A DNA stretch of 64,000 nucleotides, from NCBI RefSeq assembly GCF_000236905.1, contig NC_016524.1, positions 558,001 to 622,000 of the forward strand. Reading direction: 5' to 3'. This stretch comes from Tetrapisispora phaffii CBS 4417 (taxonomy: Eukaryota; Ascomycota; Saccharomycetes; Saccharomycetales; Saccharomycetaceae). This document shows, in pieces, positions 60,215-64,000 of this stretch; position 1 is the stretch's first letter, and each line of letters starts with the position of its first letter. The translations under genes and the position numbers were made by a program. The notes under the pieces were generated by a model, which saw only the letters and a list, made by a program, of their open reading frames with translations, did no database searches and had not been told where the DNA came from.

Positions 60215-60982
60215 ATGACATTATTTCGTTTAAATGATCATATACATTTTATGAACCTCACTGTACAATTAGCTAAATTCACTTTAGAGAATAATGAAAC
60301 TCCAGTTGCATGTATATTTGTTAATAAAAAAAATAAAAATATAATTTCATATGGCATGAACAAAACAAATGAAAATTTAAATGGTATTTCTCATGCAGAG
60401 TTCATAGCTATTGATAAATTGATTAATGATAAAAATATTGACTATAATTTTAATGATATTATTGTCTATGTTACAGTAGAACCATGTATTATGTGTGCTT
60501 CAGCTTTAAAACAACTTGGAATCAATTATATTGTATTTGGTTGTGGTAATGAACGTTTCGGAGGCAATGGGACCGTCTTATCAATACATAATGATAATTC
60601 CACGATTAATGAATCATCATCATCAATGACAATAATACCTGGGATATTAAGAAAAGAGTGCATTTTTTTACTGAGATTATTTTATTATAAAGAGAATGAT
60701 ACAGCTCCAACACCAAGGTCGAAAAAAAATAGAAATTTGGATAAAAATGAGTTCCCAAATATTGACTGGAATTTATACTTAAATGAATTGCAATTTAAAA
60801 AACTATTTGGTCATGAGAATTTGAATAATTTTAAAATTAAAAATGATATTAACGAATGTCAAAACATCAACTGGGATTTATTCGAAAATAACGAAATAAC
60901 AGCAAAAAGAGAAGTAAATATAATTGAATACTTGGATTCACTAATAAAAGAGACGAATCCGAATAATAATTACAAAAATTAA
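60215..60982 (+). CDS. TAD2: tRNA adenosine-34 deaminase catalytic subunit Tad2
   Basis: The 255-residue protein has the cytidine/deoxycytidylate deaminase fold in residues 1-150. The zinc site is complete: H60-A61-E62 and P90-C91-I-M-C94, with E62 the proton shuttle. S. cerevisiae Tad2 is 250 residues and pairs with the inactive Tad3 to convert A34 to inosine in tRNAs with ANN anticodons. The C-terminal 100 residues are Asn/Lys-rich and less conserved. The start is the first ATG after the palindrome. A tRNA-Ser(AGA) gene, whose A34 is a Tad2/Tad3 target, lies 471 bp downstream. Confidence 0.93.
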   Translation: MTLFRLNDHIHFMNLTVQLAKFTLENNETPVACIFVNKKNKNIISYGMNKTNENLNGISHAEFIAIDKLINDKNIDYNFNDIIVYVTVEPCIMCASALKQLGINYIVFGCGNERFGGNGTVLSIHNDNSTINESSSSMTIIPGILRKECIFLLRLFYYKENDTAPTPRSKKNRNLDKNEFPNIDWNLYLNELQFKKLFGHENLNNFKIKNDINECQNINWDLFENNEITAKREVNIIEYLDSLIKETNPNNNYKN

Positions 60983-61453
60983 AAGTATAATAGTACATGT
61001 ATCGATGTTTGTGCTCAATGTTGTATTCATTGCTTTGATATGTTAATAGTTGTTAAATTAGATACTATATATTTAGATTAATCTCTCTGGTCTCTTGGAC
61101 CTGGATCAATGAATTGTTAACTATTGGTTACCGGGGTTTATATATAAATGTTAGTTCAATGTGTCATTCTCTCCAACAGGACGCCGTCGTCGAATTGAAC
61201 ATGTACGGCAGGCTGATGGTTCTACAGTGCTATTTATGCATTAGAAATTCTAATATTACATTCTCGTAGGCACTATTGTTTCAGGTTTACAACCATAATC
61301 TCGTAAAGAGGTAATAACTGGTATCGTATATTCAGTTATACGTCCAGTGTCACTTCTAACAAATATACACTACAAAATTTTGATTTTTTTAGCCTTTGAA
61401 TGCAAAACTAAACTTACCAATTTTATCATATTTCAAAATGTTATAATTATAAT
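60983..61453. other. Spacer between TAD2 and tRNA-Ser
   Basis: These 471 bp lie upstream of a tRNA gene, a favoured site for Ty elements. A 247-bp segment (61115-61361) begins TGTTA and ends TAACA with a TATATAAAT inside, reminiscent of a solo LTR. Its flanks show no target-site duplication, so the idea stays weak. Confidence 0.35.
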
Positions 61454-61535
61454 GGCAACTTGGCCGAGTGGTTAAGGCGAAAGATTAGAAATCTTTTGGG
61501 CTCTGCCCGCGCAGGTTCAAATCCTGCAGTTGTCG
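61454..61535 (+). tRNA. tS(AGA): tRNA-Ser (anticodon AGA)
   Basis: An 82-nt sequence folds as a class II serine tRNA. The acceptor stem is GGCAACT/AGTTGTC with discriminator G. The anticodon AGA is at 61487-61489 in loop TTAGAAA. The extra arm GGGCTCTGCCC is present, and the T loop reads GGTTCAAATCC. The A box (TGGCCGAGTGG) and B box are internal. It is nearly identical to S. cerevisiae tRNA-Ser(AGA). No intron is present. Confidence 0.98.
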
Positions 61536-61536
61536 G

Positions 61537-61544
61537 TTTTTTTT
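61537..61544 (+). terminator. RNA polymerase III terminator (T8)
   Basis: Eight T residues begin one base after the mature tRNA end, a strong Pol III stop signal. Confidence 0.95.
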
Positions 61545-61746
61545 AAGGTGATAATTTTCAAGATTCTTATATGTATATTTTTTTACTTCAAAAAATGATA
61601 ATAGAGTTGCAGATATATTTAATAATCTTTTTAAATAAACGTATCTTGAAATTAGGAGAACATTCATTTATTAATAAACCGGGATATTTGCAATTGATAA
61701 AGAAGAAAAAGTCGGTGGGACAAAACGCAGGTAACTCTCAATAAAT

Positions 61747-63927
61747 ATGTCGGATCAAAGAATATTTACTAGATATAGGGCATCTGAAATTGGAGTGGAT
61801 TTACAAAATTCAGAAAGTAAAAAACTCAAGAATAATGTATTAGGAAGGAAAACTGCTTTAAGGAAGATTATAGCAAATTTAACATTGGGTAATGTTAATG
61901 AAATGTCATATTTGCTGCCAGAAATTTTAAAATATTGGCAAATTGAAGATGATTATGAAGTGAAAAGGATTTGTCATGAATATATACGAAAATTAGGACC
62001 ATCCAAACCAAAAAATGTTCAAGAGGCTTTACCATATATCTTAAATGATTTGAAAAGCAAGAATCAAAAACTTCAAATTTTGAGTTTGAAAACACTAGTG
62101 GTTGTTCCATCTCCTGAATTTTTTAATGAAGCGTTTGAATTTGTATCACAAACGCTTAACAGATTATCAACCGTAAAGGATGAATTAACAAAGGAAGCTA
62201 TTTATTGTATAAGTGTATTGGATGAAGCTGATCATGACCGTGTACTACCATTGATTGATACTTTAATGGATATTATTGAAAATGAATCTAAAGAACCTTC
62301 TTTTATTGTGGCAGCATTAAATGTGGTATGTATTATATCAGAAAGAAACACTAATATGAGTAATATGACAGTGCGGGTCGATATTGCAATTGATATTTTG
62401 GAGATGTTGCCAACTTTAAATGAATGGGAAAAAGCGTTTGTTATGGAGTGTTTCACTGGAAAAGTGGTTCCTCAAACTCATATGGAGTCTACAAATATTA
62501 TACAATTAGTTATCCCTCAACTTCAACATGGTAATACATCAGTTGCTCTCAATACATTGAGATTTATCTTTTATTTGCTAAATTATGTTGAATTTACTAC
62601 GGAAGAACTATCTATCAAATTATCAAGCTCGATTATAGCTTTGTTGAATAAACCACCAGAACTGGAATTTTTAATTTTAAGAAATATCATTTTATTACTT
62701 CTCAGCAGAGAAAATTCTATACTGAATTTAGATGTATCTTATTTTTTTGTTGAGTATAATGATCCTATTTATATAAAAGATACAAAACTTGAATGTCTAT
62801 ATCTTTTAGCAAATGAAGTCACCCTCCCATTGATTTTAGAAGAGTTAGAACAGTATGCAACAGATATTCATATACAAATGTCACGAAAAGCAATCAGAGC
62901 CATTGGAAATTTAGCAGTAAAACTAAATAAAGAATCAGCTGATAAATGTGTGGAATGTCTACTAGACCTATTAGAATTTGGGGTTGATTATGTTATTCAA
63001 GAGACGATATCCGTATTTCGTAATATATTAAGAAAATACCCAGATAGATACAGAAATAACATTGATATATTAGTAAATTGCATTGATTATATTCAGGAAA
63101 GTGAAGCTAAGAATGCAATGATATGGATTTTAACCAATTATTCAGACAGTATGCACAACTGTTTGGAAATATTCAAAGTTTTTTCTTCAAATATAAAAGA
63201 TGAAACATTAGAAGTGCAATTTTCTATTTTAAACAGTTCAATTAAATTCTTAATGAGATACGGTACTAAAGAATCAGAATCAATATGTATGGAAGTTCTT
63301 AAGTGTTGCACAGAAGAAATAGATAATCCAGATTTAAGAAGTAGGGCCTATATGTATTGGCGTTTACTGACCTTGTTACAAACAAAAGATAACCATATGA
63401 CAAATGAGACTGTGTTGGATATAATTGATGGTGATTTACCTGTAATAGAGTTGAATACAAAATTAGACCCTCTAATACTTCAAGAATTAGAATTAAACAT
63501 AGGCAGCATTGCATCTATCTATCTGAAGCCGGTTTCACAAATTTTCAGATTAAATAGACCAAAACTTCTGATTTCAAGTCCAGTATTGAATCCGGATCAC
63601 GATTCTCTAAAAATAATCAAAAGTAACTCAACATATGATGAATTTGGTAATGAATCTAAGAATTTAGACAATCAGAGAATGGATCGTAGGTCACATGAAA
63701 TGGTTTCCACTAATTCAACTATGAATGCAATTATGGAGGACTATGATAAACCCGCTGAAACAATTAATCAGCTGAAAGGTAACATGAAATCTAGTTCCAC
63801 AAGGCAGTCGCGATTAAGCAGAAAACCATCTCAATTGCTTAGAAGATTAACTAAAAAAAACCATTCTAATGAACTAATTATCCACTTCTTAAGTGGAAAT
63901 GGATGTTTAATGTTTTTTCATATATAG
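61747..63927 (+). CDS. APL2: AP-1 complex large subunit beta1-adaptin
   Basis: The 726-residue protein is an adaptin trunk of HEAT/ARM-like helical repeats (about 20-600). It follows S. cerevisiae Apl2 closely, for example RKIIANLTLGN near residue 40, WQIEDDYEVKRICHEYIRKLG near 60, YFFVEYNDPIYIKDTKLECLY near 335 and QMSRKAIRAIGNLAVKL near 380. A hydrophilic Ser/Asn-rich hinge makes up the end. As in yeast Apl2, there is no long ear domain. It assembles with Apl4, Apm1 and Aps1 into AP-1, which forms clathrin vesicles at the trans-Golgi and endosomes. It ends 73 bp before the window edge. The last 20 residues (ELIIHFLSGNGCLMFFHI) are oddly hydrophobic for a hinge. Confidence 0.95.
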   Translation: MSDQRIFTRYRASEIGVDLQNSESKKLKNNVLGRKTALRKIIANLTLGNVNEMSYLLPEILKYWQIEDDYEVKRICHEYIRKLGPSKPKNVQEALPYILNDLKSKNQKLQILSLKTLVVVPSPEFFNEAFEFVSQTLNRLSTVKDELTKEAIYCISVLDEADHDRVLPLIDTLMDIIENESKEPSFIVAALNVVCIISERNTNMSNMTVRVDIAIDILEMLPTLNEWEKAFVMECFTGKVVPQTHMESTNIIQLVIPQLQHGNTSVALNTLRFIFYLLNYVEFTTEELSIKLSSSIIALLNKPPELEFLILRNIILLLLSRENSILNLDVSYFFVEYNDPIYIKDTKLECLYLLANEVTLPLILEELEQYATDIHIQMSRKAIRAIGNLAVKLNKESADKCVECLLDLLEFGVDYVIQETISVFRNILRKYPDRYRNNIDILVNCIDYIQESEAKNAMIWILTNYSDSMHNCLEIFKVFSSNIKDETLEVQFSILNSSIKFLMRYGTKESESICMEVLKCCTEEIDNPDLRSRAYMYWRLLTLLQTKDNHMTNETVLDIIDGDLPVIELNTKLDPLILQELELNIGSIASIYLKPVSQIFRLNRPKLLISSPVLNPDHDSLKIIKSNSTYDEFGNESKNLDNQRMDRRSHEMVSTNSTMNAIMEDYDKPAETINQLKGNMKSSSTRQSRLSRKPSQLLRRLTKKNHSNELIIHFLSGNGCLMFFHI

Positions 63928-64000
63928 ACGTATGTCTTTTAACTAATAGAACGACTATAATGAACGTGTGTTAATTTTCATGATATCTTTCATCACGCTA

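Overview
This window is nuclear DNA from a budding yeast of the family Saccharomycetaceae. It is AT-rich and gene-dense. Introns are few and carry yeast signals (GTATGT, TACTAAC). The proteins are closest to Saccharomyces cerevisiae families and carry Asn- and Gln-rich tracts. Gene order interleaves genes that S. cerevisiae keeps on the left arms of chromosomes XVI and VII, plus a block from XIII. Many ancestral neighbours are absent. That pattern fits a species descended from the whole-genome duplication that lost duplicates differently from S. cerevisiae; a Vanderwaltozyma/Tetrapisispora-like lineage is my guess. Gene names below come from recognised protein families plus synteny from memory; no search was run.

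Region 1 (1-16.1 kb): the N-terminal part of an SPT21-like gene, a roughly 0.7 kb candidate structured RNA, the eEF1A chaperone CHP1 (YPL225W), a mitochondrial cation-efflux carrier (MMT1/2), the JmjC/ARID/PHD protein ECM5, a GRE1/SIP18 hydrophilin and an FLC-family transporter. Region 2 (17-27.5 kb): a Pho85 cyclin (PCL8/10), a C-terminally short SNT2, mRNA guanylyltransferase CEG1, mitoribosomal RSM23, and PUS1 with a spliceosomal intron. ECM5 and SNT2 products are partners in one Rpd3-containing chromatin complex.

Region 3 (28.5-37.6 kb): NIP7, SRP72 and three kinases in a row (IPL1, HRR25, TPK2). Region 4 (38-50.6 kb): RPB9, an AFT iron regulator, a YIG1-like gene, HSF1, spindle-pole-body gene MPS2 and the Smr-domain gene YPL199C. 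Region 5 (51-56.7 kb): a free-standing box C/D snoRNA (snR39B-like), RPL7 with two introns and an intronic snoRNA (snR39/snR59-like), and choline transporter HNM1. Region 6 (57-64 kb): SDH1, tRNA deaminase TAD2, tRNA-Ser(AGA) (a Tad2 substrate class) and AP-1 beta-adaptin APL2.

The most notable non-coding signals are the candidate RNA at about 2.0-2.67 kb, a 70-bp near-perfect palindrome 42 bp before TAD2, a 16-bp-stem inverted repeat over the IPL1 stop codon, and two snoRNAs sharing one guide in registers offset by two nucleotides. No CRISPR array, virus or intact transposon was seen.
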